This document shows, in pieces, positions 43,898 through 53,054 of a stretch of 64,000 nt of DNA. The translations under genes were made by a program, and so were the position numbers. The number at the start of each line of letters is the position of its first letter. Positions within the stretch are counted from its first letter, which is position 1. The stretch is from Rhizobium sp. 18065 (GTDB lineage: Bacteria; Pseudomonadota; Alphaproteobacteria; Rhizobiales; Rhizobiaceae): contig NZ_CACSJP010000001.1 of assembly GCF_902706095.1 (NCBI RefSeq), positions 620,001 to 684,000 on the forward strand, written 5' to 3'. Below the pieces are notes generated by a model. The model was given only the letters and a program-made list of their open reading frames with translations, was not told the origin of the DNA and ran no database searches.

Positions 43898-43937
43898 AAT
43901 TTTTTAAGCACATCCTCTAGCCAGGATCAAGCAAAAT

Positions 43938-43953
43938 ATGTTAGCGCTGAGAT
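43938..43953. promoter_or_regulatory. LacI-type operator 2 (ATGTTAGCGCTGAGAT)
   Basis: It is the exact reverse complement of operator 1, centred 56 bp away. The pair between the divergent ABC operon and the LacI gene suggests looping or separate control of both promoters by the adjacent LacI regulator. Confidence 0.75.
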
Positions 43954-44041
43954 AAAGTTTGGGACGCCATCCTGGCGTACAGGATCCGGCGTCACTTTAC
44001 GGTCCGATCATGCCGTGCGAGAGTGGGAGGAGAAGAAGCCG

Positions 44042-45043
44042 ATGCAGCCGGATACGCCGACGCTGACCCATGTGGCCCGCATGGCGAATGTCAGTGAGAA
44101 CACTGTGTCGCGGGTCATCCGCAACAAGGGTTCGATTGCGGAAGAGACTCGCCGGCGCGTGCTCGATGCCATCGATGCGCTTGGCTATGTGCCCAATCGT
44201 GCGGCCGGCTCGCTTGCCTCCTCGGCATCGCTGATCATTGGTGTGATCCTGCCCTCGCTGTCCAACATCGTTTTCCCCGAGGTGCTGCGCGGCATCCATG
44301 CCGGTCTGGCCGATACCCCCTATCAGCCAATGATCGGCGTCACCGATTACGACCTCGGCAAGGAGCAGCAACTCGTTTCCTCGCTTCTCGCCTGGCAGCC
44401 GACTGCCTTGATCACGACCGGCTTCGAACACACCGACGCCGCCCTAAGAATGCTTGAAAACAGCCGCATTCGCATTGCCGAACTGATGGACATCGACGAT
44501 ACGCCGATCGATCTCGCCGTTGGCCTTTCCCATCGCCGGGCCGGTCGCGCGACAGCCGAGCATCTCGTCCGTCGCGGGTACAGCCGGATCGGCTACGTCG
44601 GTCACGACTGGTCCGCCGACCGCCGCGCCCGGTCCCGCTATGAGGGGCTGTGCGAGGCGCTCTCGGAGGCTGGCCTGTCGCTGGCGATTGAAAAGCGTCA
44701 TGACGGTCCCAGCTCGACGATTGCTGGTCGCGACACGCTGGCTGGGCTCCTGGCCGATGGCGCGATTGCTGATGCGGTCGTCTTCTCCAACGACGACATG
44801 GCGGTCGGCGGCTTTATGCATTGCTTGGGTGCCGCGATCCCGGTGCCGGAGCGGCTCGCCCTTTTCGGTTTCAACGGGCTAGAGATCGGCCAGGCGCTGC
44901 CGAAGCCACTGTCGACGGTGCGCTCGAACCGCTTCCTTATCGGGAAGACCGCGGTTGAGGCACTCCTGTCTCAGGCCGAGCGACCAACCAAGCCGCAGAT
45001 CATCGACACCGGATTTGCCATCATCGACGGCGCGACGGCCTGA
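44042..45043 (+). CDS. LacI-family regulator of the threonate regulon
   Basis: This 333-residue regulator has the LacI HTH LTHVARMANVSENTVSRVIR and hinge NRAAGSLAS, then a periplasmic-binding-like effector domain. The ATG at 44042 has a GGAGGAG site; the longer frame from 44015 is unlikely. It is followed by otnK and otnC, and the two exact operator copies lie just upstream, so it probably represses both arms until an acid-sugar signal is present. Confidence 0.93.
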   Translation: MQPDTPTLTHVARMANVSENTVSRVIRNKGSIAEETRRRVLDAIDALGYVPNRAAGSLASSASLIIGVILPSLSNIVFPEVLRGIHAGLADTPYQPMIGVTDYDLGKEQQLVSSLLAWQPTALITTGFEHTDAALRMLENSRIRIAELMDIDDTPIDLAVGLSHRRAGRATAEHLVRRGYSRIGYVGHDWSADRRARSRYEGLCEALSEAGLSLAIEKRHDGPSSTIAGRDTLAGLLADGAIADAVVFSNDDMAVGGFMHCLGAAIPVPERLALFGFNGLEIGQALPKPLSTVRSNRFLIGKTAVEALLSQAERPTKPQIIDTGFAIIDGATA

Positions 45044-45070
45044 CGGCGCGCGCCTTTACCGGAGACTGCC

Positions 45071-46336
45071 ATGCTTTTGGGCGCGATTGCCGACGACCTC
45101 ACCGGAGCCACCGACCTTGCGCTGATGCTGTCGCGGGAGGGCATGCGGACTATCCAGACGATTGGCATCCCCAAGGCTGAGCTCGATCTCAAAGACGTCG
45201 ACGCCGTGGTCGTTGCGCTGAAGTCCCGAACCAATCCGGCAGGGGACGCCGTCGCGATGTCGCTCGAGGCGCTCGCCTTCCTGCGCGACGTCGGTGCCCA
45301 GCAATTCCTGTTCAAATACTGCTCGACCTTCGATTCCAGTCCTGCCGGCAATATCGGTCCCGTCACCGAGGCCCTGATGCAGGCGCTCGGCACGGGTCTG
45401 ACGATCGTCTGCCCGGCGTTCCCGGCCAATGGCCGCACCATCTACAAGGGCCATCTCTTCGTCGGCGACCAGCTGCTTTCCGACAGTCCGATGCGCAACC
45501 ATCCGCTGACCCCGATGACCGACAGCTCTCTGGTCCGCCTGATGGCCGGCCAGTCGCAGCTGAGGGTGGGGCTGGTGACCCGCGAGACGGTCGTCCAAGG
45601 ACCCTCGGCAGTCGCCCAAGCCTTCGAGTTGGCCCGCGAAAAGGGCGAACAGGCGTTGGTGGTCGATGCACTGACCGATGCCGATCTTCGGATAATTGGC
45701 GAAGCGGCCGCCGGTATGGTCTTGATCACCGGTGGCTCCGGCATCGCGCTCGGCCTGCCGGAAAATTTCCGCCGTGCCGGTCTGTTGCGACCTGCCGGCG
45801 AAGAGGTCGTCTTTTCCGCGCCGGCGGGCCGGTCGATGATCCTCGCCGGGTCCTGTTCGGACGCGACCCGTGGGCAGATCAAGGCTGCAATTGCTGCAGG
45901 TATTCCGGCACTTAAGCTCGATCCCCTCGCTATCGCCGAAGGTCGTCTCCGGGTCGAGGAGGCCCTGATCTGGGCTCTCGCACAGTCGGCAGGGGTGCCA
46001 CTGATCTATTCGAGCGCTGAACCGGACGAGGTCAAGGCCGCCCAGGCCGCCCTCGGTCGGGAGCGCGCCGGATCGCTGATCGAGCATTTCCTGGCTGAAA
46101 TGGCACTCGGGTTGAGGGCCTCCGGTGTTCGCCGGCTGATCGTCGCTGGCGGCGAGACCTCGGGCGCAGTGGTCGGGGCCCTGGCGCCGGATGCCCTGTT
46201 CATCGGCCCGGAAATCGACCCCGGCGTACCATGGACGCTCACCCTCGGGCAAACAGAGCCGATGGCGCTGGCGCTCAAGTCCGGTAACTTCGGCGCACCC
46301 GATTTCTTCCTCAAGGCCTGGGACCTTCTGCCATGA
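45071..46336 (+). CDS. otnK: 3-oxo-tetronate kinase OtnK (DUF1537 family)
   Basis: This is a 421-residue four-carbon acid sugar kinase. The N-terminal substrate motif is GAIADDLTGATDLAL, with KYCSTFDSSPAGNIGPV, and the C-terminal ATP-binding motif is LIVAGGETSGAVV. It phosphorylates 3-oxo-tetronate to the 4-phosphate. Its stop overlaps the otnC start by 4 bp. Confidence 0.92.
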   Translation: MLLGAIADDLTGATDLALMLSREGMRTIQTIGIPKAELDLKDVDAVVVALKSRTNPAGDAVAMSLEALAFLRDVGAQQFLFKYCSTFDSSPAGNIGPVTEALMQALGTGLTIVCPAFPANGRTIYKGHLFVGDQLLSDSPMRNHPLTPMTDSSLVRLMAGQSQLRVGLVTRETVVQGPSAVAQAFELAREKGEQALVVDALTDADLRIIGEAAAGMVLITGGSGIALGLPENFRRAGLLRPAGEEVVFSAPAGRSMILAGSCSDATRGQIKAAIAAGIPALKLDPLAIAEGRLRVEEALIWALAQSAGVPLIYSSAEPDEVKAAQAALGRERAGSLIEHFLAEMALGLRASGVRRLIVAGGETSGAVVGALAPDALFIGPEIDPGVPWTLTLGQTEPMALALKSGNFGAPDFFLKAWDLLP

Positions 46337-46968
46337 CCGCCATTCTCTCCGAGGAAACCCGCCTGCGCGACGAGATCGCCGAGGTCGGCAAATCCCTCTT
46401 CGATCGCTGCTTCACCTTCGGCTCGACCGGCAACATCAGTGCGCGGCTCTCGAATGGCGAAATGCTGATGACGCCGACCAATGCGTCGATGGGATCGCTT
46501 GATCCGGCCAGGCTATCGAAATTCACCGCCGAGGGCGTACATGTTGGCGGCGACAAGCCTACCAAGGAAGCCTTCCTGCACCAGTGCATGTATTGCGCGC
46601 GGGAAAGCTCGGGCGCGGTCGTGCATCTGCATTCGACCCATGCGGTCGCCGTCAGCATTCTTGAGGGGCTTGACCCAAACGACGTTCTTCCGCCGCTTAC
46701 CGCCTATTATGTCATGCGTGTCGGACGCCTGCCGCTTGCGCCCTACTTCCCGCCGGGCGACGTGGCGCTTGCCGAAGCCGTTCGCGAAAGAGCGCGAGAA
46801 AGCCATGCGGTTCTTCTTGCCAACCACGGACCCGTCGTCGCGGGTAGAACCTTGCGCGAGGCGCAGTATGCCATGGAGGAACTCGAAGAGACATCCAAAC
46901 TCTTCCTGATGCTGCGGGGCGAACGCACCAGGCCTTTGACATCGCAGCAAGTGGAAGCGCTGCGATGA
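46333..46968 (+). CDS. otnC: 3-oxo-tetronate 4-phosphate decarboxylase OtnC
   Basis: This is a 211-residue class II aldolase-fold enzyme. The zinc ligands are in VVHLHSTHAVAV and LLANHGPVVAG. SFGSTGNISARL-type residues near the start (TFGSTGNISARLSN) bind phosphate. It decarboxylates the OtnK product to dihydroxyacetone phosphate, completing the threonate pathway. Confidence 0.92.
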   Translation: MTAILSEETRLRDEIAEVGKSLFDRCFTFGSTGNISARLSNGEMLMTPTNASMGSLDPARLSKFTAEGVHVGGDKPTKEAFLHQCMYCARESSGAVVHLHSTHAVAVSILEGLDPNDVLPPLTAYYVMRVGRLPLAPYFPPGDVALAEAVRERARESHAVLLANHGPVVAGRTLREAQYAMEELEETSKLFLMLRGERTRPLTSQQVEALR

Positions 46969-47250
46969 GCGGCAGTCAGTCGCCCATCGCGACACTTTCG
47001 CCTCGTTCAACCTTCACACGCGCCCACCCACCCGGATCCTGGTTTCTCATGTGAATGACGGAAGTCCTGGATAGTTCACACCATCCCGAGATCGTCGAAG
47101 GAAGCGTGAAGAGCCCTGTCGAATATCGTAAGAGCCTCGGCCTGAACTTATGAAGCAGTCCAACTTTTTATCCGCACCCCTTACCGGGTCAGTTCTCAGT
47201 GGAAATCAACATAGATATCATATTGCCGATGATTTCAGTCGGGCTCGGGC
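46969..47250. other. Convergent intergenic region after otnC
   Basis: 282 bp lie between otnC and the response regulator gene, which converge. No hairpin or gene that I can support. Confidence 0.5.
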
Positions 47251-47871
47251 CTACATCAGCGCGTCGGCGATCTTGACCAGATGAGCGACCGATGTTGCCT
47301 TCATCTTCCGCATCATGTGGCCCCTGTGAAGTTTCACCGTCGGCTCCGCAAGACGAAGCTCTGCCGCAATCTGCTTATTGAGTTTGCCGGCGATGACTAA
47401 GGTCATAATTTGTCGCTCACGCTCAGTAAGCGTCATGTATTTTGACCGAGTGGAAGCTTTCCCTGATTTTTCCTTTCGCCTAGCGGCGTCATCCGCAATC
47501 GCGCGGTTCACTGCTTCCAATAGGTCTTGCTCCCGAACCGGCTTGTTCAGCACGTCTATAGCGCCAGCCTTCATAGCCCGAACAGCCATTGGCACGTCAA
47601 CATGGGCACTAATCAAGACGACGGACCGAGGAAGATCGCTTTTTGCTAAAGCTTCCTGAAACTCAAGACCGCTCTGGCCGGGAAGGCGAATGTCGAGGAC
47701 GATACAACCGGCTTTTTCGGGATCGTCTGCGGCAATAAACTCTTTGACTGAGCCGTGTGTTTCAGCGCTGAGACCCACGGACTCGAACAGCCCCTTTAGG
47801 GCTTCGCGAACACTTTGATCATCGTCAATGACGATGACAGTAGGCCTCTTGTTCTTCCTGTCATCGATCAA
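47251..47871 (-). CDS. FixJ/NarL-type response regulator
   Basis: This 206-residue two-domain regulator has a receiver domain (VIDDDQSVREAL, phosphate acceptor Asp in IVLDIRLPGQSG, then ISAHVDVPMAV and NKPVREQ) and a LuxR-type HTH (LTERERQIMTLVIAGKLNKQ). It overlaps the kinase gene by 11 bp and is certainly its partner. The pair resembles FixL-FixJ in layout, but the kinase lacks an obvious FixL haem-PAS motif. Confidence 0.92.
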   Translation of the reverse strand: MIDDRKNKRPTVIVIDDDQSVREALKGLFESVGLSAETHGSVKEFIAADDPEKAGCIVLDIRLPGQSGLEFQEALAKSDLPRSVVLISAHVDVPMAVRAMKAGAIDVLNKPVREQDLLEAVNRAIADDAARRKEKSGKASTRSKYMTLTERERQIMTLVIAGKLNKQIAAELRLAEPTVKLHRGHMMRKMKATSVAHLVKIADALM

Positions 47872-49756
47872 CGGCCGTATCCTCGAAGCTGGAGAGCGTG
47901 AATTTAAATGACGCTCCTTTAGGGAGGTTGTTTGTAGCCCAAATACGTCCGCCGTGCGCTTCGACGATGGACCGACAAATAGGAAGGCCCATTCCTATCC
48001 CGTCGGATTTTGTCGTATAGAAAGCCTCAAATATCCGGTGGAGGTGTTCTGGCACTATTCCCTGTCCCGTGTCGGAAACACTGACTTCGATATCTTCATC
48101 TTGCGTGCACCTGACACTGATGATCGCCTCTTCACCGGGTTGTGTAGCCTCGGCGCTGTTCATTATCAGGTTAAGAAGAACCTGTTGTAGCTGAGTGCGA
48201 TCACCCAGGACATAGAGAGGATCAGACGTGAGATCCGTGACGACCTGCACTCCTCTGGATTGCAACTCTTCCCGCAAAAGAAACAGCACATCCCTCAGCG
48301 CTTTGTTGAAATCGGTCCTCTCCATCCGCAAGGGAGATCTCTGGGCCATCGCGCGTATGCTGGCAACAATCCCACCAGCGCGGTGCCCATCCTGCACGAT
48401 TCGCTCTGCGGCCAGGCGGGCCTGTTCGAGATCCGTCTGTCCGTCCTGAAGCCAGCGCAGGCAGGTCCCGGCATTGGTCACAATCGCCATGAGTGGTTGA
48501 TTGATCTCATGCGCTATCGAGACGGCCAACTCGCCGATAGTGGTCAACCGGGTAACGTGTGCAAGGTCGCTCTGGCTCTGACGAAGTGACTCCTCGGCGC
48601 GTTTACGATCCTCAATGTCGATAACAACACCATACCACCGAACAACGTTACCGTCCGCATCAAGCAGCGGGTTCTGCCGTAGGTTGAACCACCTGTATTC
48701 CCCGTCGGATCGTCTGATACGCGCATCTACCGGATCGGGGCGTTTCGTGGCAACGATCTCCTCCCAGCTTATGCGCATACGTTCGACGTCGTCGGGATGA
48801 AAAACGCGGTAAAATCCGTAGCCTTGAAGGTCTTCTATCTTAAGGCCTACGAAATCGATGAAGATCTTGTTCCAGTACTCCAGCTGCCCATCGGGCGTGC
48901 ATGACCAGGCCATGGCAGGTATTGTATTGATTACAAGGTTGAGCTTGTGTTCGCTCTCCCTGAGTGCTGCCTCGCTGTTGCGAAGAGCGTTCTCCGCGCA
49001 CTGCAAGTTTTCGATATCGATATTGACCCCAAACCAGCGCACGACACCATTGGCATCGGTGAGCTTTCGGCCAGAGAAATAGAACCATCGGTACTGTCCA
49101 TCTCCACCGCGAATGCGCCCTTTCAGCTGAGTATGGTCCGAATGCTCAAGGTCTCTCTTCCAGATCTCCACCATCTCCGGAATATCATCTGGATGGTAGA
49201 GGTCCAGAAAGCCCCAGTCTAGGATCCGGTCGGCTGGCAGTCCCGCATAATCCAGCCAGCTCTTGTTGACAAAATCTGCACTTCCATCCGGCCGCGCAGA
49301 CCAGACGAGGACTGGAAGCGAGTCGATGATGAGCCTCAGGTTGTGTTCGCTCGCCGCAAGCGCGGATTTCGTCTCCTTGAGCGAATCCTCCGCTTGTTTG
49401 CGATCCCCGATATCGAGAACGACACCGTACCATCTGACAACATTTCCTTCTGGATCGAGCCGAGGTCTTTGCCGAAGGCTACACCAGCGATAGTCCCCGT
49501 CTGCCCGCTTTATCCGCCCTTCGACTTCTTTTCCCGTTCCGGAAGTCATGATGCTTCGCCACTCTGTACCCAGATTATCGACATCATCGGGGTGGAAGAG
49601 GCGGTAGAAGTTCTCTCCTGCAATATCTGCAAGCGGCAAGCCGACGTATTCGAGGAAGTGCTGATTGGCAAAATCAAGCATTCCATCCGACGTCGTAGAC
49701 CATGCCATCGCCGGAATCAGATCGATGATCGCGTCGGCGTCTGTGTGGTTTTCCAA
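47861..49756 (-). CDS. Triple-PAS soluble sensor histidine kinase
   Basis: This is a 631-residue cytoplasmic kinase with three PAS-PAC units (each ending RWYGVVxDI or RWFGVNIDI), no transmembrane segment, an H box SIAHEINQPLMAIVTNAG, N box NLIMNSAEAT and ATP-binding DTGQGI and GIGMGLPICRSI. I favour the TTG at 49756, which has an AAGGGGA site 8 bp upstream, over the TTG at 49831. PAS domains may sense redox state, light or a small ligand; nothing in the sequence decides this. The inverted repeat at 49838 lies just upstream. Confidence 0.88.
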   Translation of the reverse strand: MENHTDADAIIDLIPAMAWSTTSDGMLDFANQHFLEYVGLPLADIAGENFYRLFHPDDVDNLGTEWRSIMTSGTGKEVEGRIKRADGDYRWCSLRQRPRLDPEGNVVRWYGVVLDIGDRKQAEDSLKETKSALAASEHNLRLIIDSLPVLVWSARPDGSADFVNKSWLDYAGLPADRILDWGFLDLYHPDDIPEMVEIWKRDLEHSDHTQLKGRIRGGDGQYRWFYFSGRKLTDANGVVRWFGVNIDIENLQCAENALRNSEAALRESEHKLNLVINTIPAMAWSCTPDGQLEYWNKIFIDFVGLKIEDLQGYGFYRVFHPDDVERMRISWEEIVATKRPDPVDARIRRSDGEYRWFNLRQNPLLDADGNVVRWYGVVIDIEDRKRAEESLRQSQSDLAHVTRLTTIGELAVSIAHEINQPLMAIVTNAGTCLRWLQDGQTDLEQARLAAERIVQDGHRAGGIVASIRAMAQRSPLRMERTDFNKALRDVLFLLREELQSRGVQVVTDLTSDPLYVLGDRTQLQQVLLNLIMNSAEATQPGEEAIISVRCTQDEDIEVSVSDTGQGIVPEHLHRIFEAFYTTKSDGIGMGLPICRSIVEAHGGRIWATNNLPKGASFKFTLSSFEDTAVDR

Positions 49757-50065
49757 GCTGTTCCCCTTTAGCTGCTCGTGTTGCCAGCACAGGGAAGAAA
49801 CTACGCGTTTTCCAAATGTTGCGTTAGGCAAGATTGATAGACGAAGGTCTATTTTTGCAGTCCCTTCGTCTAGTCGAAAGGGACCTAGATCGCAATTGAG
49901 GGTGGGCTCAATCCGCCCTACACATGGGGTGAAGAGAGTGGTTGAGCGCCCGCATCAGCCGGGACACTCCTGATCACCGGACATGCTATTGCCCGCCGAA
50001 CGGCTAACGCTATTGAGCGTTCTACGGGTAAATCAGTCAATCGATCCTATCTTGGAGTTCGCGTT
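49757..50065. other. Divergent promoter region between kinase and hydrolase genes
   Basis: 309 bp with the inverted repeat at 49838-49872. Otherwise no gene or RNA seen. Confidence 0.55.
49838..49872. promoter_or_regulatory. 10-bp inverted repeat upstream of the kinase gene
   Basis: TAGACGAAGG at 49838-49847 and CCTTCGTCTA at 49863-49872 are exact inverted copies 15 bp apart. It is located 82-116 bp upstream of the kinase start, a position that fits an activator site for the partner response regulator. A hairpin role is also possible. Confidence 0.5.
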
Positions 50066-50785
50066 GTGACCGTTAACCGCTACCGACCCATACCCAAGTC
50101 CGTCTCAATCGTTCTCGTGCACGGCGCTTTCGTTGATGCCTCGGGCTGGCGGAAGGTCTACGAGATCTTGTCGCGAGATGGTTATGAAGTCCTTGTCGTC
50201 CAAAACTCCGCGATCACGTTTGACCAGGATGTAGAACGTACGAGGGGTATGATTGCGGACGCGGCTCACCCGGTGGTGCTTGTTGGACATTCGTATGGTG
50301 GCGCCGTGATTACGGAAGCAGGGACCGATGAGAAGGTCCTGAGCCTCGTTTACCTGGCAGCCTTCGTCCCAGACGCTGGTGAATCTGTATTCGACTTGAC
50401 GTTACAGGAGGTTCCCGGTGTGGAAAAGGCTCCCTTGCTTCCGCAGAAGGACGGCTTCTTTCGAGTGGAACAGGAGAAATTTCCGACGGCATTTGGCGCC
50501 GATATAGATCCTTCCGAAGCGCAGTTTCTGGCTGCTGCTCAGAGGCCGTGGGGACATGAGGCCGTGCAAGGCAAGATCTCTTCGCCAGCGTGGAACGCCA
50601 AGCCATCCTTCTACCTGCTCGCAACGGAAGACCGAATGATTCCAGCTCAAGCGCAGGCGGCGATGGCCGCGCGGGCAACAGCCAAGGTTGTCGAGGTTAG
50701 CAGTAGCCACGCCGTGATGTTGTCGCAGCCTGATGCAGTTGCAGCGCTCATCAGTGTCGCAACTGAGCCGGCTCGGCAGAACTGA
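50066..50785 (+). CDS. Alpha/beta-fold hydrolase (esterase type)
   Basis: This is a 239-residue hydrolase with LVHGAFVDASGWRKVY (oxyanion region), nucleophile serine in VLVGHSYGGAV, acid in LLATEDRMIP and catalytic histidine in SSSHAVMLSQPD. The start is GTG at 50066. It is similar to plant methylsalicylate-esterase-like proteins common in rhizobia. Substrate unknown. It leads a small rightward group with the metallohydrolase at 50908. Confidence 0.88.
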   Translation: MTVNRYRPIPKSVSIVLVHGAFVDASGWRKVYEILSRDGYEVLVVQNSAITFDQDVERTRGMIADAAHPVVLVGHSYGGAVITEAGTDEKVLSLVYLAAFVPDAGESVFDLTLQEVPGVEKAPLLPQKDGFFRVEQEKFPTAFGADIDPSEAQFLAAAQRPWGHEAVQGKISSPAWNAKPSFYLLATEDRMIPAQAQAAMAARATAKVVEVSSSHAVMLSQPDAVAALISVATEPARQN

Positions 50786-50907
50786 GGCCGAGCATCAGCC
50801 GCTGGAAACACATCAATCACCAACCGGGGGATATCATGCGCAATTTTCTTATGCTGACAAGTTCAAAGGCACCACAAACATCAACGACCAAACCAGAGGA
50901 GAATGGC

Positions 50908-51894
50908 ATGCCTCAGCTTTCACGCCGCGCCTTCGCTGGCGCCCTGCCTCTGGGTCTCGTCGGAGGAGCCCTTTTTAGTGGAAGCGTACTTGGTGACCTT
51001 ACCGCCCAAGCGGCGACACCGAAAGCCGGTACGGTTCCTGTTGCAGCAACACCATTTGCGCAGATTCGCATCGGCCGGTTCACGGTGACGGCGCTGACGG
51101 ATGGGTATGCCGATATGCCCTACGACTATTTTCCGGGACGATCTGCCCCTGAGGTGGAAAAGGCGGCGGGCGCACAGTTTACCGCCCGCCCAAGCGGAGT
51201 TCGGTTCCTCTTCAACCAGTATCTCGTTGAAGACGGCGAGCGCCGTATCTTGATCGACGCCGGTGCGGCAGGTTCAATCGGGCAGACCGGGCAGCTCCCG
51301 CAGGCGCTAGCCACTCTCGGTCTGAAGCCAAGCCAGATTGATGCTGTCATTGTCACGCACATGCACCAGGACCACATGGGTGGTCTGATTCTGGGCGGCA
51401 AGAACAACTACCCGGATGCCGAAGTCTATATCGATCGTCGCGACGTCATCCATTGGACCGACCGGGCCATGCGCAACGGTGCTCCCGATTTCCTGCAGCC
51501 CAGCTTCAAGATGGCCGAAGAGGTCGTACGCCTATATCCAAAGCTGCAAGCGATCGACGGGGAGCGCGAGATTGCGCCGGGTGTCTCGATCGTCGACCTG
51601 ACCGGCCACACGCCCGGCCATATCGGTGTCCGGATCGAAGACGGCGGCAAGAGCTTGATCATGGTTTCAGACATGATTTTCCCGGTCGTTCATCCCGCCG
51701 CAACCGATGTGTTCTTCTTGTTTGAGCAAGACCGTGCCGCTGCGAAGGCGATGCGTGACCGCTTCTTCCCGCAAGCCGCTTCGGAAGGTGCGCTGATCGC
51801 CGCCACACATATGCCGTTCCCGGGGCTCGGCCGTGTGGCTTCTGATCGTGGGCAAATGCGCTGGGAAGTCGCCGACTGGGCCTTGCAGGACTGA
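50908..51894 (+). CDS. Tat-exported metallo-beta-lactamase-fold hydrolase
   Basis: This is a 328-residue protein with a twin-arginine signal (LSRRAFAGALPLGLVGG). The zinc motif is THMHQDHMGG, with further ligands in LTGHTPGHIG and MVSDMIF and a late THMPFPGLGR. The pattern is that of periplasmic lactonase-like MBL enzymes (quorum-quenching lactonase relatives), though many have other substrates. The ATG at 50908 follows an AGAGGAGA site; the longer frame lacks a signal. Confidence 0.9.
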   Translation: MPQLSRRAFAGALPLGLVGGALFSGSVLGDLTAQAATPKAGTVPVAATPFAQIRIGRFTVTALTDGYADMPYDYFPGRSAPEVEKAAGAQFTARPSGVRFLFNQYLVEDGERRILIDAGAAGSIGQTGQLPQALATLGLKPSQIDAVIVTHMHQDHMGGLILGGKNNYPDAEVYIDRRDVIHWTDRAMRNGAPDFLQPSFKMAEEVVRLYPKLQAIDGEREIAPGVSIVDLTGHTPGHIGVRIEDGGKSLIMVSDMIFPVVHPAATDVFFLFEQDRAAAKAMRDRFFPQAASEGALIAATHMPFPGLGRVASDRGQMRWEVADWALQD

Positions 51895-51962
51895 CCACTT
51901 GTGGATTGAGGCGGGCCGGCACTAAACAGTGATGCGGGCCTGCCTGAGTATGGAGTTTAGCA

Positions 51963-52584
51963 TGCCGTATCATTTTCTTGAGGTCGCTGTGACCCCAAGT
52001 GTCAGCGCCGCTCAGGCGGATATGGGTGTGGACCAGATATGGCTGGGCGCTGACGACCGTCCGTCGGACACCTTCACCGAGAACGAGGTGGCTTTATCGC
52101 CTCACGTGACAGCTTCTATATAGCATCGGTGTCTGAAACAGGTTGGCCATACGTTCAACACCGTGGAGGAAAAGAGGGCTTCCTCAAGGTCATCGATAAG
52201 CAAACAATGGCGTTCGCCGACTATCGCGGCAATCGTCAGTATATCAGCGCCGGAAATTTCGCAGCCAACGACCGCGCCTGTCTGTTCCTGATCGACTATG
52301 TCCGACGGGCTCGGCTGAAAATTTATGCACATGTCGAGCGGCTGACGCTCGATGCCGACGAGGCACTCAAAGATCTCGTATCCGATCCGACCTACAAAGG
52401 CCGGGCTGAGCGGATATTCAAGCTTCGGCTAGAGGCATATGACTGGAATTGCCCACAGCACATCATCCCGCGCTATACCGAACAGCAGGTTGAACAGGCA
52501 GTGGCTCCTCTTCGTGCGAAGCTGCAACAATTGGAAGCAGAAAATGCGGCATTGAGAACACAGCTAGAAGGGATAACAAGATGA
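51963..52584 (+). pseudogene. Pyridoxamine-phosphate-oxidase-like FMN-binding protein, split by a frameshift
   Basis: The first frame from the ATG at 51963 reads MPYHFLEVAVTPSVSAAQAD to FTENEVA and then runs off into a stop. A second frame supplies IASRDSFYIASVSETGWPYVQHRGG and continues to 52584. Adding one T to the short T run in GGCTTTATCGCC near 52092 joins them into one protein of about 206 residues typical of the family. The downstream part keeps DYRGNRQYISAGN and a C-terminal coiled coil. Either the gene is broken or the base was missed in sequencing. The next gene overlaps its stop by 4 bp. Confidence 0.8.
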
Positions 52585-53054
52585 CCGTCTCTCAGAGACC
52601 GCCACTTCCTCCGTTTACATCCGAAAGTGCCGCAGAGAAGGTTCGGCTTGCTGAGGACGGCTGGAACAGCCGTGACCCGGCCAAGGTCGTATTAGCCTAC
52701 ACAATGGACAGCCAGTGGCGCAATCGCGCAGAGTTCGTGGATGGCAGGGAGGCTATTGTCACGTTTCTTACGGAAAAATGGCGGCGGGAGCTCGACTACC
52801 GCCTGATCAAAGAACTCTGGGCCTTCGATGGCAACAGAATAGCCGTCAGGTTTGCATATGAGTGGCATGATGACAGTGGCAACTGGTACAGATCTTTCGG
52901 GAACGAGAATTGGGAGTTCGACGATAGTGGCCTGATGCGTAAGCGCTACGCCTGCATCAACGATTTGCCAATCCGAATGGATGACCGTCGCTTTCATTGG
53001 CCGCTAGGGCGCCGGCCAGATGATCATCCTGAGCTGAGCGAGCTGGGTTTTTAG
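52581..53054 (+). CDS. DUF1348 nuclear-transport-factor-2-like protein
   Basis: This is a 157-residue SnoaL/NTF2-fold protein of the DUF1348 type, with [36 protein letters not shown] and the long aromatic-rich core [21 protein letters not shown]. These conical-fold proteins often bind or isomerise small molecules; this family has no settled function. Coupled to the FMN-binding gene upstream, it may act in the same stress-related reaction. Confidence 0.88.
   Translation: MTVSQRPPLPPFTSESAAEKVRLAEDGWNSRDPAKVVLAYTMDSQWRNRAEFVDGREAIVTFLTEKWRRELDYRLIKELWAFDGNRIAVRFAYEWHDDSGNWYRSFGNENWEFDDSGLMRKRYACINDLPIRMDDRRFHWPLGRRPDDHPELSELGF

Noticed and set aside
45056..46252. Leftward open frame of 398 residues
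   Set aside because: Antisense to otnK, which has all kinase motifs.
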